A stretch of DNA of 64,000 bases. Source: Azoarcus_F sp048158365. GTDB lineage: Bacteria > Pseudomonadota > Gammaproteobacteria > Burkholderiales > Rhodocyclaceae. The notes under the pieces are model-generated. The model saw only the letters and a program-made list of their open reading frames with translations. It ran no database searches and had not been told where the DNA came from. This document shows, piece after piece, positions 51,459 to 61,900 of the stretch (positions are counted from its first letter, which is position 1; every line of letters begins with the position of its first letter). The DNA lies in the NCBI GenBank assembly GCA_048158365.1, contig JBLLNL010000002.1; one strand, 5' to 3'. The translations under genes were made by a program, and so were the position numbers.

Positions 51459-52376
51459 TCATTTGATACGGAGCGGTGTGAAATCGTGCCGTTCGGCCAC
51501 ATGCGGCGGTCGTGGCGCTTGGCCACAGTAAGGGGCGACCGGTGTGTTCTCGATGCTGTTGAACACCACGAATACATTGCTCCTGGGCTGCGGCGTGATG
51601 TTCGAATTGGATCCGTGCATGACGTTACAGTCAAAAAAGGTGACCGATCCGATTCCGCCGAGCGGGCTGATGATTCCGTTCTGCTCCACCATCCGGGCCA
51701 GATGCAGTTCATCGGGAACACCGATTTTCTGACGCCTCAGCGAGGTGACGAAGTTGTTCTCGGGGGTCTTGCCCTGACAGGCCAAGAACTGTTTGTGCGA
51801 TCCGGGCACGATCATCAGTGGACCATTGTGCGGAGTGTTGGGAGTCAGGCTGATCGAGCAACTCAGCATGCGCATTGCCGGGACGCCGTCCTCCGCGTGC
51901 CAGGTTTCGAAATCCGAGTGCCAGTAGAACTCCTTGCCCGTGAAACCGGGTTTGTAGTTCACCCTCGACTGATGAATATAGACCTGGCCACCCAGTATCT
52001 GCGTTGCGATCGCAACGATCTTCGGGTGCCGGCACAGTTTCGCCAGCGGGCCGTTTCGTTTGTGGATGGCAAATAAGGAGCGGAGTGCGTTGCTGCCGGG
52101 CTCCAGAACCGATTCGACCTCCCGTCTGACCTCGGAACTGCTTCGCAAGCGATCCAGTTCCGCGATATGGGATGACAGTTCCTTTTCGTCGAACAGTTGC
52201 TCCAGGCTGAGATAGCCGTTCTGATCATAGGCGGCGAGTTGTACTGCACTCAACGGGCCGTCCGGCGGATGGCCATAGACGACCGGATCTCGCCGGGGTG
52301 TAAGGAAACCCTTTTCATCGAGACGGGTTGGATAGGGATCCTGAGCAGAAAAGTCCTCGTAGGCTGCGATATTCAT
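51459..52376 (-). CDS. ectD: Ectoine hydroxylase
   Basis: This 305-residue non-haem Fe(II)/2-oxoglutarate dioxygenase converts ectoine to 5-hydroxyectoine. The diagnostic EctD signature FYWHSDFETWHAEDGVPAMR (residues about 140-160) carries the first His and Asp iron ligands; the distal His lies in FFDCNVMHGSNSN. DPYPTRLDEKGFLTPRRDPVVYG is the usual N-terminal region. ATG 52376 was chosen; an in-frame TTG six bases upstream is unlikely. It is last in ectABCD, 41 bases after ectC. Confidence 0.95.
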   Translation of the reverse strand: MNIAAYEDFSAQDPYPTRLDEKGFLTPRRDPVVYGHPPDGPLSAVQLAAYDQNGYLSLEQLFDEKELSSHIAELDRLRSSSEVRREVESVLEPGSNALRSLFAIHKRNGPLAKLCRHPKIVAIATQILGGQVYIHQSRVNYKPGFTGKEFYWHSDFETWHAEDGVPAMRMLSCSISLTPNTPHNGPLMIVPGSHKQFLACQGKTPENNFVTSLRRQKIGVPDELHLARMVEQNGIISPLGGIGSVTFFDCNVMHGSNSNITPQPRSNVFVVFNSIENTPVAPYCGQAPRPPHVAERHDFTPLRIK

Positions 52377-52417
52377 TTTCAAACCATGGCAATGCTGAAG
52401 TGGATCCAGTCCTCCAT

Positions 52418-52831
52418 TCAGGCGGACGGGGATAGGGCCTCACATGCGTCCAGGGGATAGGCGCCGGTTTCGTCATGTACCTCCAGTCCGCTCAACGGCG
52501 GATTGAAGACGCAGACCATCCGCATGGGCGACCCTTTGTTGGCACGCAGGACATGCCGGTCGTGGCGATCGAGCGCATACAGGGTCCCGGCGCGAATCGA
52601 ATGAGTCAGACCCGTTCCGAGATCCTCGATTTCACCCTCGCCGTCGATGCAGTACACCGTCTCCAGATGGTTTCTGTATTCCATCTCGAGTGCGGCGCCG
52701 GCCTTGATCAGCGTGTCATGCACCGAATAGCCCATGCCATCGCCCTTGAGAATGAAACGGCGGCTGGTCCAGCCGGGGGTGTCGACCTCGGCCGAAGTGC
52801 CGAGCAGGTCGTTCAGGTGTTTTACGATCAT
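52418..52831 (-). CDS. ectC: L-ectoine synthase
   Basis: This 137-residue cupin-fold enzyme cyclises N-gamma-acetyl-L-2,4-diaminobutyrate to ectoine. It reads MIVKHLNDLLGTSAEVDTPGWTSRRFILKGDGMGYSVHDTLIKAGAALEMEYRNHLETVYCIDGEGEIEDL, with the metal-binding Glu, Tyr and His residues of EctC (EMEYRNHLETVYC; DRHDRHVLRA), and ends with the variable tail ETGAYPLDACEALSPSA. It is 26 bases downstream of ectB. Confidence 0.96.
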   Translation of the reverse strand: MIVKHLNDLLGTSAEVDTPGWTSRRFILKGDGMGYSVHDTLIKAGAALEMEYRNHLETVYCIDGEGEIEDLGTGLTHSIRAGTLYALDRHDRHVLRANKGSPMRMVCVFNPPLSGLEVHDETGAYPLDACEALSPSA

Positions 52832-52857
52832 TGCTGTCTTTCTCCTTTGGGTTGACG

Positions 52858-54123
52858 TCAAGCCGCGCTCAGCGCGTCACCCTTCATCACGGCCTTCAGG
52901 CCGGCTTCGATCGTGTCCAGCCCCTTAAGCAATTCCTCCTCGCTGATGGTCAGGCTGGGAAGCAGTTTAAGCACTTCATCGTTGATGCCGGCCGTCTCGA
53001 TGATGAGCCCGCGCTCGAAGCAGGCCGCCGAGACCCGAGCGGCCAGCGCCTGGTCCTCGAACGCGACGCCGAGGATCAGACCGCGACCGCGCACTTCGGC
53101 CTTGACGCCAAGGTTCTTGACGATCCGTTTCAGGCGATCGATCGCGAGCCTTCCCTTGGACTGCACCGATTTCTCCAGCCAGCCATCCTTCCAGAAACCC
53201 AGCGCTGCCGTCGCCGTGACGAAAGCGGGGCAATGACCGCGAAACGTGCCGTTGTGCTCGCCAGGCGCCCACTGGTCGTGTTCGGGCTTGAACAGCACGA
53301 GTGCGAACGGAAGCCCGTAGCCCGACAGGGATTTCGACAACGTCACGATATCCGGTTCGATGCCGGCCGCCTCGAAACTGAAGAAGGCGCCGGTGCGCCC
53401 GCAACCGACCTGGATGTCGTCGACGATCAGCAGAATCTCGTGCTTGCGCGTGATCTCGCGCAGCCGCTGCAACCATTGCATGGAGGCGACATTGACCCCG
53501 CCTTCGGCCTGGACCGTCTCGACAATGACCGCCGCCGGCGTATCCAGTCCACTGCCGTCATCGATCAGCATCGCCTCGAGATAGTCGAGCGTGTCCGTGT
53601 CCCGGCCCATGTAACCGTCGAACGGGACCGACATCGTGTGATTGAGCGGAACGCCCGCACCGGCCCGCTTGAAGCCGTTGCCCGTCACCGACAGCGAGCC
53701 GAGGGTCATGCCGTGGAATGCATTGGTGAAACTCACCACGCGCTCGCGGCCGGTCACCTTGCGTGCCAGTTTCAGCGCGGCCTCGACCGCATTCGTGCCG
53801 GTCGGCCCGGGAAACTGGAACTTGTAGTTCAGTCCCCGAGGCGCCAGGATGGTGCGCTGGAATTCCTCGATGAAGCGCTCTTTGGCGACACTGTACATGT
53901 CGAGCGTGTGCGTGATGCCGTCGCGCGCGATGTAGTCGATCAAGGCCTCCTTCAACCGGTCCGGATTGTGCCCGTAGTTGAGCACACCCGCGCCGGCGAA
54001 AAAGTCGAGGTATTTCCGGCCTTCGGTGGTCGTCATCCAGGCGCCCTTCGCGGTGTCGAAAAGGGCCGGAAAGTTTCGGCAGTAACCGCGGACTTCGGAT
54101 TCGTACTGTTCGAAGATGTTCAT
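52858..54123 (-). CDS. ectB: Diaminobutyrate--2-oxoglutarate transaminase
   Basis: This 421-residue class III PLP aminotransferase forms L-2,4-diaminobutyrate from aspartate semialdehyde and glutamate, the first step of ectoine synthesis. It includes ESEVRGYCRNFPALFDTAKGAWMTTTEGRKYLDFFAGAGVLNYGHNP, the PLP phosphate-binding GPTGTNAVEAALKLARK, ILLIVDDIQVGCGRTGAFFSFE and the catalytic-lysine region VTLSKSLSGYGLPFALVLF. Length and motifs match EctB (about 420). It starts 39 bases after ectA. Confidence 0.96.
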   Translation of the reverse strand: MNIFEQYESEVRGYCRNFPALFDTAKGAWMTTTEGRKYLDFFAGAGVLNYGHNPDRLKEALIDYIARDGITHTLDMYSVAKERFIEEFQRTILAPRGLNYKFQFPGPTGTNAVEAALKLARKVTGRERVVSFTNAFHGMTLGSLSVTGNGFKRAGAGVPLNHTMSVPFDGYMGRDTDTLDYLEAMLIDDGSGLDTPAAVIVETVQAEGGVNVASMQWLQRLREITRKHEILLIVDDIQVGCGRTGAFFSFEAAGIEPDIVTLSKSLSGYGLPFALVLFKPEHDQWAPGEHNGTFRGHCPAFVTATAALGFWKDGWLEKSVQSKGRLAIDRLKRIVKNLGVKAEVRGRGLILGVAFEDQALAARVSAACFERGLIIETAGINDEVLKLLPSLTISEEELLKGLDTIEAGLKAVMKGDALSAA

Positions 54124-54162
54124 GTCGTGGTCTCCCTCAGTGGATCAATGGTCTATCGAAGT

Positions 54163-54678
54163 TCAGGCATCGCCCGTGCGCGTCGGGGGTGGAAGCGGGC
54201 CGATGCGAAACAGCTGTTCCGCCGGATGGGGATCCGGGAACATCGCCGTCGTGAAATGCTCGGATATATCGCAGTCGACGCCAAGGTGCCGGGCAAAACC
54301 AGTGAACAGGCGTCGGGATGGCTCATTGTCTTCGGCGACGGTCGCAGTCAACCAGCGGGCGTCGCGGTTGCCCGCGAGGTTCAGCCACTCGGACAGCATC
54401 CGCGTTCCGAGGCCCTGACCCTGCATGTTCGGGGCGAGGCCGATTTGCCACACGAAGGCGGTCTCGGGGTCGCGCGGCGGACGATATCCGATGACCGTGC
54501 CGACGATCCGGTCACCTCGCTCGGCAACCAGGCACGAATCACCGAAATCGTTCGCCAACAGCAGATAGAAATAGGCGGAATTCAGTTCGAGGGTACCGGC
54601 CGACTGCACCAGACGCCACAGATTTGCGCCGTCCTCGCGGTTTGCCGCTCTGAAGCTGATTTGATCGGGCTTGTTCAT
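54163..54678 (-). CDS. ectA: L-2,4-diaminobutyrate gamma-acetyltransferase
   Basis: This 171-residue GNAT acetyltransferase acetylates diaminobutyrate with acetyl-CoA. It shows ISFRAANREDGANLWRLVQSAGTLELNSAYFYLLLANDFGDSCLVAERGDRIVGTVIGYRPPRDPETAFVWQIGLAPNMQGQGLGTRMLSEWL, with the Q-x-x-G-x-G/A acetyl-CoA loop (QGQGLGTRM) and EctA-specific NSAYFYLLL and TVIGYRPP segments. It is first in ectABCD. Operon control is likely osmotic; no ectR-type regulator and no ask gene flank it. Confidence 0.95.
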   Translation of the reverse strand: MNKPDQISFRAANREDGANLWRLVQSAGTLELNSAYFYLLLANDFGDSCLVAERGDRIVGTVIGYRPPRDPETAFVWQIGLAPNMQGQGLGTRMLSEWLNLAGNRDARWLTATVAEDNEPSRRLFTGFARHLGVDCDISEHFTTAMFPDPHPAEQLFRIGPLPPPTRTGDA

Positions 54679-54747
54679 CGGGCTCCTGGAGACAAAACGG
54701 TCCGGCGGTCCGTCGTGCTTCCTGGAACTCTCTGGGATCGATCCGTA

Positions 54748-54776
54748 AAATTATGCGCCAAACTAGTTTTGTACAA
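54748..54776 (-). promoter_or_regulatory. Possible promoter of ectABCD with an overlapping TTGTACAA palindrome
   Basis: On the minus strand TTGTAC (54776-54771) and TAATTT (54753-54748) are 17 bases apart, 70 bases before the ectA ATG. The -35 lies in the 8-bp palindrome TTGTACAA, a possible operator. The region is AT-rich compared with its surroundings, as expected for an osmoregulated promoter. Confidence 0.5.
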
Positions 54777-54919
54777 ATTGAATAGCTTTTTACCTTAACA
54801 TGTCTGGCCCATCACTTCAACTTGCCACCGCGCGCATGTTGATAGGACAATGCGCTGCGTCTGGCGTGATCGAAGCCGTTCGAGGTTGCGGCTGCCAGAT
54901 CCTTGCCTGGAGTTGATCC

Positions 54920-55993
54920 ATGATTTTCGTCACCGGGGGCGCCGGGTTCATCGGCGCGAATTTCGTTTTGGACTGGCTCGCGCGCGACGATGAACCGGTG
55001 GTCAATCTGGATGTGCTGACGTACGCGGGCAACCTCGAGAGCCTGGCTTCCCTGGGGGGCGACCCACGTCATATTTTTGTGCGTGGCGACATCTGTGATC
55101 GGACTGGTGTCGACGCGTTGCTCGCGCAGCACAGGCCGCGTGCCATCGTGCATTTCGCGGCCGAGAGTCACGTCGATCGTTCGATTCACGGCCCGGGGGC
55201 GTTCGTGCGCACGAACGTCGAGGGCACCTTCACACTGCTGGAGGCCACGCGTGCCTACTGGTCCCGGCTGTCGAACGAGGAGCGGCAATCCTTTCGCTTC
55301 CTGCATGTCAGCACGGACGAGGTCTATGGCTCCCTTGCGCCCGAGGATCCGCCGTTCGTGGAAACCCGGGCCTACGAACCCAACAGTCCCTACTCGGCAA
55401 GCAAGGCGGCCAGCGATCACCTGGTGCGGGCCTGGCATCACACCTACGGCCTGCCTGTGGTCACGACCAACTGCTCCAATAACTACGGTCCCTACCAGTT
55501 TCCGGAGAAGCTGATTCCACTGATGATCGTCAATGCCCTTGCCGGCCGGCCCCTGCCGATCTACGGTGACGGCCGAAACGTGCGAGACTGGCTCTATGTC
55601 GGCGACCATTGCGCGGCGATCAGGGAAGTGCTTGCACGCGGTCGGGTCGGCGAGACCTACAACGTGGGTGGCTGGAACGAGATGACCAATCTCGAAATCG
55701 TCCACACCTTGTGCGCGATGCTCGACGATCTGAGGCCGGATCCGGCGGGTAGCCGTGCCCGGCTCGTCACGCATGTGACCGACCGTCCCGGTCATGATCG
55801 CCGCTATGCGATCGACGCGCGCAAGATCGAACGGGAACTCGGCTGGCGACCCGCCGAGACCTTCGCGAGCGGCATCCGCAAGACCGTCGAGTGGTATCTG
55901 GGCCACTCCGAATGGGTCGCCAACGTGCAAAGTGGCGCGTACCGCGACTGGGTCGCCAAGCACTACGGCGACGCAGGCGGAGTGAGTCCGTGA
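54920..55993 (+). CDS. rfbB: dTDP-glucose 4,6-dehydratase
   Basis: This 357-residue extended SDR forms dTDP-4-keto-6-deoxyglucose, the second step to dTDP-L-rhamnose. It opens MIFVTGGAGFIGANFVLDWL (NAD-binding GxxGxxG), has FAAESHVDRSIHGPGAFVRTNVEGTF, the catalytic HVSTDEVYGSL, the YxxxK in NSPYSASKAASDHLVRAWHHTYGLPVVTTNCSNNYGPYQFPEKLIPL and the substrate-binding RDWLYVGDHCAA. GGAG precedes ATG 54920. It is first in rfbBDAC. Confidence 0.96.
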   Translation: MIFVTGGAGFIGANFVLDWLARDDEPVVNLDVLTYAGNLESLASLGGDPRHIFVRGDICDRTGVDALLAQHRPRAIVHFAAESHVDRSIHGPGAFVRTNVEGTFTLLEATRAYWSRLSNEERQSFRFLHVSTDEVYGSLAPEDPPFVETRAYEPNSPYSASKAASDHLVRAWHHTYGLPVVTTNCSNNYGPYQFPEKLIPLMIVNALAGRPLPIYGDGRNVRDWLYVGDHCAAIREVLARGRVGETYNVGGWNEMTNLEIVHTLCAMLDDLRPDPAGSRARLVTHVTDRPGHDRRYAIDARKIERELGWRPAETFASGIRKTVEWYLGHSEWVANVQSGAYRDWVAKHYGDAGGVSP

Positions 55994-56904
55994 AGATACT
56001 GCTGCTGGGTGCGAACGGACAGGTCGGCTGGGAACTGCAGCGCGCGCTGGCTCCGCTGGGAGAACTGGTCGCGCTCGGCCGTGAGCCTGCATCCGGCCTG
56101 TGCGGTGACCTGTCGCGACCGGGCGCTCTCCGAGCGACCCTCGATGCCGTGCGGCCCGATGTCGTCGTGAATGCTGCCGCCCACACCGCGGTGGATCGCG
56201 CCGAGGCCGAGTCCGATCTCGCTCAAACGATCAACGGCGATGCGCCGGGTATGATCGCCGGGTGGTGCGCCTACCGCGATGCGGTGCTGGTGCATTACTC
56301 GACCGACTACGTGTTCGACGGCAGCGGAGTGCGTGCGTGGCAGGAGGAAGACCCGACGGTGCCGCTGTCGGTCTACGGGAGAACCAAGCTTGCCGGCGAG
56401 CAGGGGATCCGTGCGTCCGGATGTCGTCATCTGCTGTTTCGTACGTCCTGGGTGTACTCGGCGCGCGGCGGCAACTTTGCGCGCACGATGCTGCGTCTGG
56501 CAGCCGATCGCGCGCGCCTTCAGGTGGTGTCGGACCAGATTGGCGCGCCCTCCGGGGCGGAACTGATCGCGGACGTCACCGCGCATGCGCTGCGCACGCT
56601 GGCGCTCGGTCACGCAGTGGGCGGTACCTACCATCTGGCGGCGGCGGGCGAGACGAGCTGGCACGATTATGCGCTGCTGGTGTTCGACATCGCGGCACGA
56701 AAGGGCCTGCGTCTTGCGGTACAGGAAGTCGTACCCGTGGCGACCAGCGCGTGGCCGACGCCGGCCCCCCGGCCGCTGAATTCCCGGCTGGACACGCGAC
56801 GATTGCGCGACACGTTCGGCCTGACCCTGCCGGACTGGCGGGTCGGCGTCGAGCGCATGCTCGACGAGATCATCACGTCCGATGCGGGCGACCAACGAAC
56901 CTGA
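55990..56904 (+). CDS. rfbD: dTDP-4-dehydrorhamnose reductase
   Basis: This 304-residue SDR reduces dTDP-4-keto-L-rhamnose to dTDP-L-rhamnose, the last step. KILLLGANGQVGWELQRALAPLGELVALGRE holds the Rossmann site; DVVVNAAAHTAVDRAEAE, YSTDYVFDGSG and VYGRTKLAGEQ (catalytic Y-x-x-x-K) follow, then RTSWVYSARGGNFARTMLRLA. The GTG start at 55990 overlaps the rfbB stop by four bases, so translation is coupled. A longer in-frame extension upstream reads through rfbB out of frame and is not real. Confidence 0.94.
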   Translation: MKILLLGANGQVGWELQRALAPLGELVALGREPASGLCGDLSRPGALRATLDAVRPDVVVNAAAHTAVDRAEAESDLAQTINGDAPGMIAGWCAYRDAVLVHYSTDYVFDGSGVRAWQEEDPTVPLSVYGRTKLAGEQGIRASGCRHLLFRTSWVYSARGGNFARTMLRLAADRARLQVVSDQIGAPSGAELIADVTAHALRTLALGHAVGGTYHLAAAGETSWHDYALLVFDIAARKGLRLAVQEVVPVATSAWPTPAPRPLNSRLDTRRLRDTFGLTLPDWRVGVERMLDEIITSDAGDQRT

Positions 56905-56916
56905 GATTTCACGATC

Positions 56917-57801
56917 ATGACAGTGCGCAAGGGCATCATCCTCGCCGGCGGTTCCGGCACACGGCTGCATCCGGCGACCCTCGCCGTCTCCAAGCAACTG
57001 CTGCCGGTCTACGACAAACCGATGATCTACTATCCGCTGTCTACGCTGATGCTGGCCGGCATCCGCGAGATTCTGATCATCTCGACGCCGGACGACACGC
57101 CGCGTTTTCGCCAATTACTCGGCGATGGTGGGCGCTGGGGTTTGTCGCTGAGTTATGCGGTCCAGCCCAGTCCGGACGGTCTCGCGCAGGCCTTCCTCAT
57201 CGGCGAGTCGTTCGTCGGGGACGCGCCCTCGGCCCTGATCCTGGGGGACAACCTGTTCTACGGCCACGAATTCGCCGGTGATCTGAAGGCTGCCGGCATG
57301 CGTGCCGACGGTGCGACGGTGTTCGCGTACCCGGTCCATGATCCGGAGCGCTACGGCGTGGTCGAGTTCGACGCGCAGGGCAGGGCGGTCAGTCTGGAGG
57401 AGAAGCCCATGCAACCCAAGAGCCGCTATGCGGTGACCGGCCTCTATTTCTATGATCATCGGGTCGTCGACATCGCGAAGGGGCTCAGGCCGAGCCCGCG
57501 CGGAGAGCTCGAGATCACCGACGTCAATCGTCAGTACCTCGAATGGGGCGAGCTCGACGTGCAGGTCATGGGCCGCGGGCACGCGTGGCTCGATACCGGC
57601 ACGCACGAGAGTCTGCTGGAGGCGAGCCTGTTCATCCAGACGATCGAGAAACGTCAGGGGCTGAAGATCGCCTGTCCGGAGGAGATCGCGTGGCGGACGG
57701 GATGGATAGACGCCGGGCAGGTGCAGGCTCTGGCCGAGCCTCTGATGAAGAACGGCTATGGCCGCTATCTGCTGCGGCTGCTGGACGAACGGGTCTTCTG
57801 A
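56917..57801 (+). CDS. rfbA: Glucose-1-phosphate thymidylyltransferase
   Basis: This 294-residue nucleotidyltransferase makes dTDP-glucose from dTTP and glucose-1-phosphate, the first step. KGIILAGGSGTRLHPATLAVSKQLLPVYDKPMIYYPLSTLMLAGIREILIISTPDD is the nucleotide-binding signature; ALILGDNLFYGHEF carries the catalytic Asp, and YGVVEFDAQGRAVSLEEKPMQPKSRYAVTGLYFYDHRVVDIAKGLRPSPRGELEITDVNRQYLE is typical of RfbA/RmlA. Length matches (E. coli 293). Its TGA overlaps the rfbC ATG by one base. Confidence 0.96.
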   Translation: MTVRKGIILAGGSGTRLHPATLAVSKQLLPVYDKPMIYYPLSTLMLAGIREILIISTPDDTPRFRQLLGDGGRWGLSLSYAVQPSPDGLAQAFLIGESFVGDAPSALILGDNLFYGHEFAGDLKAAGMRADGATVFAYPVHDPERYGVVEFDAQGRAVSLEEKPMQPKSRYAVTGLYFYDHRVVDIAKGLRPSPRGELEITDVNRQYLEWGELDVQVMGRGHAWLDTGTHESLLEASLFIQTIEKRQGLKIACPEEIAWRTGWIDAGQVQALAEPLMKNGYGRYLLRLLDERVF

Positions 57802-58346
57802 TGAAGATCCACATGACCGCGATACCCGACGTCCTCGTGCTCGAGCCCAGGGTGTTCGGTGACGAGCGCGGCTTCTTTCTCGAGAGCTTCAACGCACGAG
57901 CCTTTCGCGAAGCGACCGGGCTCGATCTGGAGTTCGTGCAGGACAACCATTCCCGCTCGGCGCGCAATGTGCTGCGCGGCCTGCACTATCAGGTCCGGCA
58001 GGCGCAGGGCAAGCTGGTGCGCTGCGTGCAGGGCCGGGTGTTCGACGTCGCGGTGGATCTGCGACGCAGCTCGACCACGTTCGGACGCTGGGTCGGCCAG
58101 GAACTGTCGGAGCACAACAAGCTGGAACTGTGGGTTCCGCCCGGATTCGCGCATGGGTTCGTGGTGCTGAGCGAAACGGCGGATTTTCTGTACAAGACCA
58201 CCGACTACTACGCACCCGAACATGAGCGCTGCATCGCCTGGAACGATGCCGAACTGGGTATCGAATGGCCGATCGACGGCGAACCGGCGCTGTCCGGCAA
58301 GGACCGTCTGGGCGCGCGGCTGAGCGACGCGGAGGTCTTCGACTGA
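57801..58346 (+). CDS. rfbC: dTDP-4-dehydrorhamnose 3,5-epimerase
   Basis: This 181-residue cupin-fold epimerase is the third step to dTDP-L-rhamnose. It reads IPDVLVLEPRVFGDERGFFLESFNARAFREATGLDLEFVQDNHSRSARNVLRGLHYQVRQAQGKLVRCVQGRVFDVAVDLRRSSTTFGRWVGQELSEHNKLELWVPPGFAHGFVVLSETADFLYKTTDYYAPEHERCIAWND, a nearly complete family match with the catalytic His in RGLHYQ and Tyr in KTTDYY. Length is typical (E. coli 185). The next gene starts 92 bases later without a recognisable terminator. Confidence 0.96.
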   Translation: MKIHMTAIPDVLVLEPRVFGDERGFFLESFNARAFREATGLDLEFVQDNHSRSARNVLRGLHYQVRQAQGKLVRCVQGRVFDVAVDLRRSSTTFGRWVGQELSEHNKLELWVPPGFAHGFVVLSETADFLYKTTDYYAPEHERCIAWNDAELGIEWPIDGEPALSGKDRLGARLSDAEVFD

Positions 58347-58438
58347 GCTGCGCGCGAGCCGGCCCGTGGTAACGGGTCAGACCGATGCGGTGACGGCCGC
58401 CGCTTGCAAATCACGCGATCGCTGTTCAAAGTGAAGCC

Positions 58439-61252
<2,814 letters not shown>

Positions 61253-61275
61253 ATGAAGATGAGGAGAACCGATAG

Positions 61276-61752
61276 ATGGCGGACGATGAGCGCGCGCTGC
61301 CTGTGGCCGTTTCCGAAGTGAAGCGCAAGTGGCCGACCCCTTACCTGGTCAGTGCGGCGACCACGGCGCTGCTCGTGGTGCTTGGTCTGTTTCTTCTGGT
61401 CAGCCGTTCCTGGGAGCCCGAGGCCGCAGCCATCATTGGCACATGGGTGGCCGATGTCGAATACGAGCGCGGCACGCGGCACGCGGAACGATTCGAGTTC
61501 AGGTTGACCGGCACCGAAGCGTCGGGAACCGCGAGCCTGCGTGGCGTGCGTCGTGTCATCGAGCAGGCGCACCTCGAGGACGATCGGATAAGCTTTCTGG
61601 TGCGCAGTCGCGAGCGGATCGGCAATCAGCAGCAGGAAAGAGTCCATCAGTACGCGGCGCAGCTTCACGGGGACGTGCTGCGTTTCAGCATGCAGACCTT
61701 CACCGGCCTCGGCGAGTCCTTGGCGATCGAGTTCGACGCGCGCAGGCCCTGA
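61276..61752 (+). CDS. Small single-pass membrane protein of unknown function
   Basis: This 158-residue protein has one membrane helix near the N-terminus (YLVSAATTALLVVLGLFLLV, residues about 23-42) and a soluble, probably periplasmic, domain with short strands (IIGTWVADVEYERGTRHAERFEFRLTG, RISFLVRSRERIGNQQQERVHQYAAQLHGDVLRFSMQTFTG). I do not recognise the domain. It begins 23 bases after the fusion gene with GAGGAG 9 bases before the ATG at 61276, so it is probably co-transcribed with it and may work with it. Confidence 0.6.
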   Translation: MADDERALPVAVSEVKRKWPTPYLVSAATTALLVVLGLFLLVSRSWEPEAAAIIGTWVADVEYERGTRHAERFEFRLTGTEASGTASLRGVRRVIEQAHLEDDRISFLVRSRERIGNQQQERVHQYAAQLHGDVLRFSMQTFTGLGESLAIEFDARRP

Positions 61753-61797
61753 TCGCAGCTGTGGGCATGCTTGATTGCACCAGAACCGGACGCAATG

Positions 61798-61814
61798 TGC
61801 ACTGAAGTAGTGCA
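61798..61814. promoter_or_regulatory. NtrC-like palindrome upstream of gdhA
   Basis: TGCACTGAAGTAGTGCA is a 17-bp palindrome (TGCACT-N5-AGTGCA) close to the NtrC consensus TGCACCA-N3-TGGTGCA, 87 bases before the chosen gdhA start. A second, weaker TTGCACC..CGCAA lies at about 61774-61795. No sigma-54 promoter was found, so regulation would be through repression or a sigma-70 promoter. Confidence 0.45.
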
Positions 61815-61900
61815 AGTCCTGTGAAAATCCTGGAAAATTGCAGGCCCACCGTTTCGTGCGGTGACCTTGTCGATCGATTTTCCGAAGGATGTCCAACACC

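Noticed and set aside
61815..61900. Sigma-54 promoter for gdhA
   Set aside because: GG and GC pairs with the required 10-base spacing were not found downstream of the NtrC-like site.
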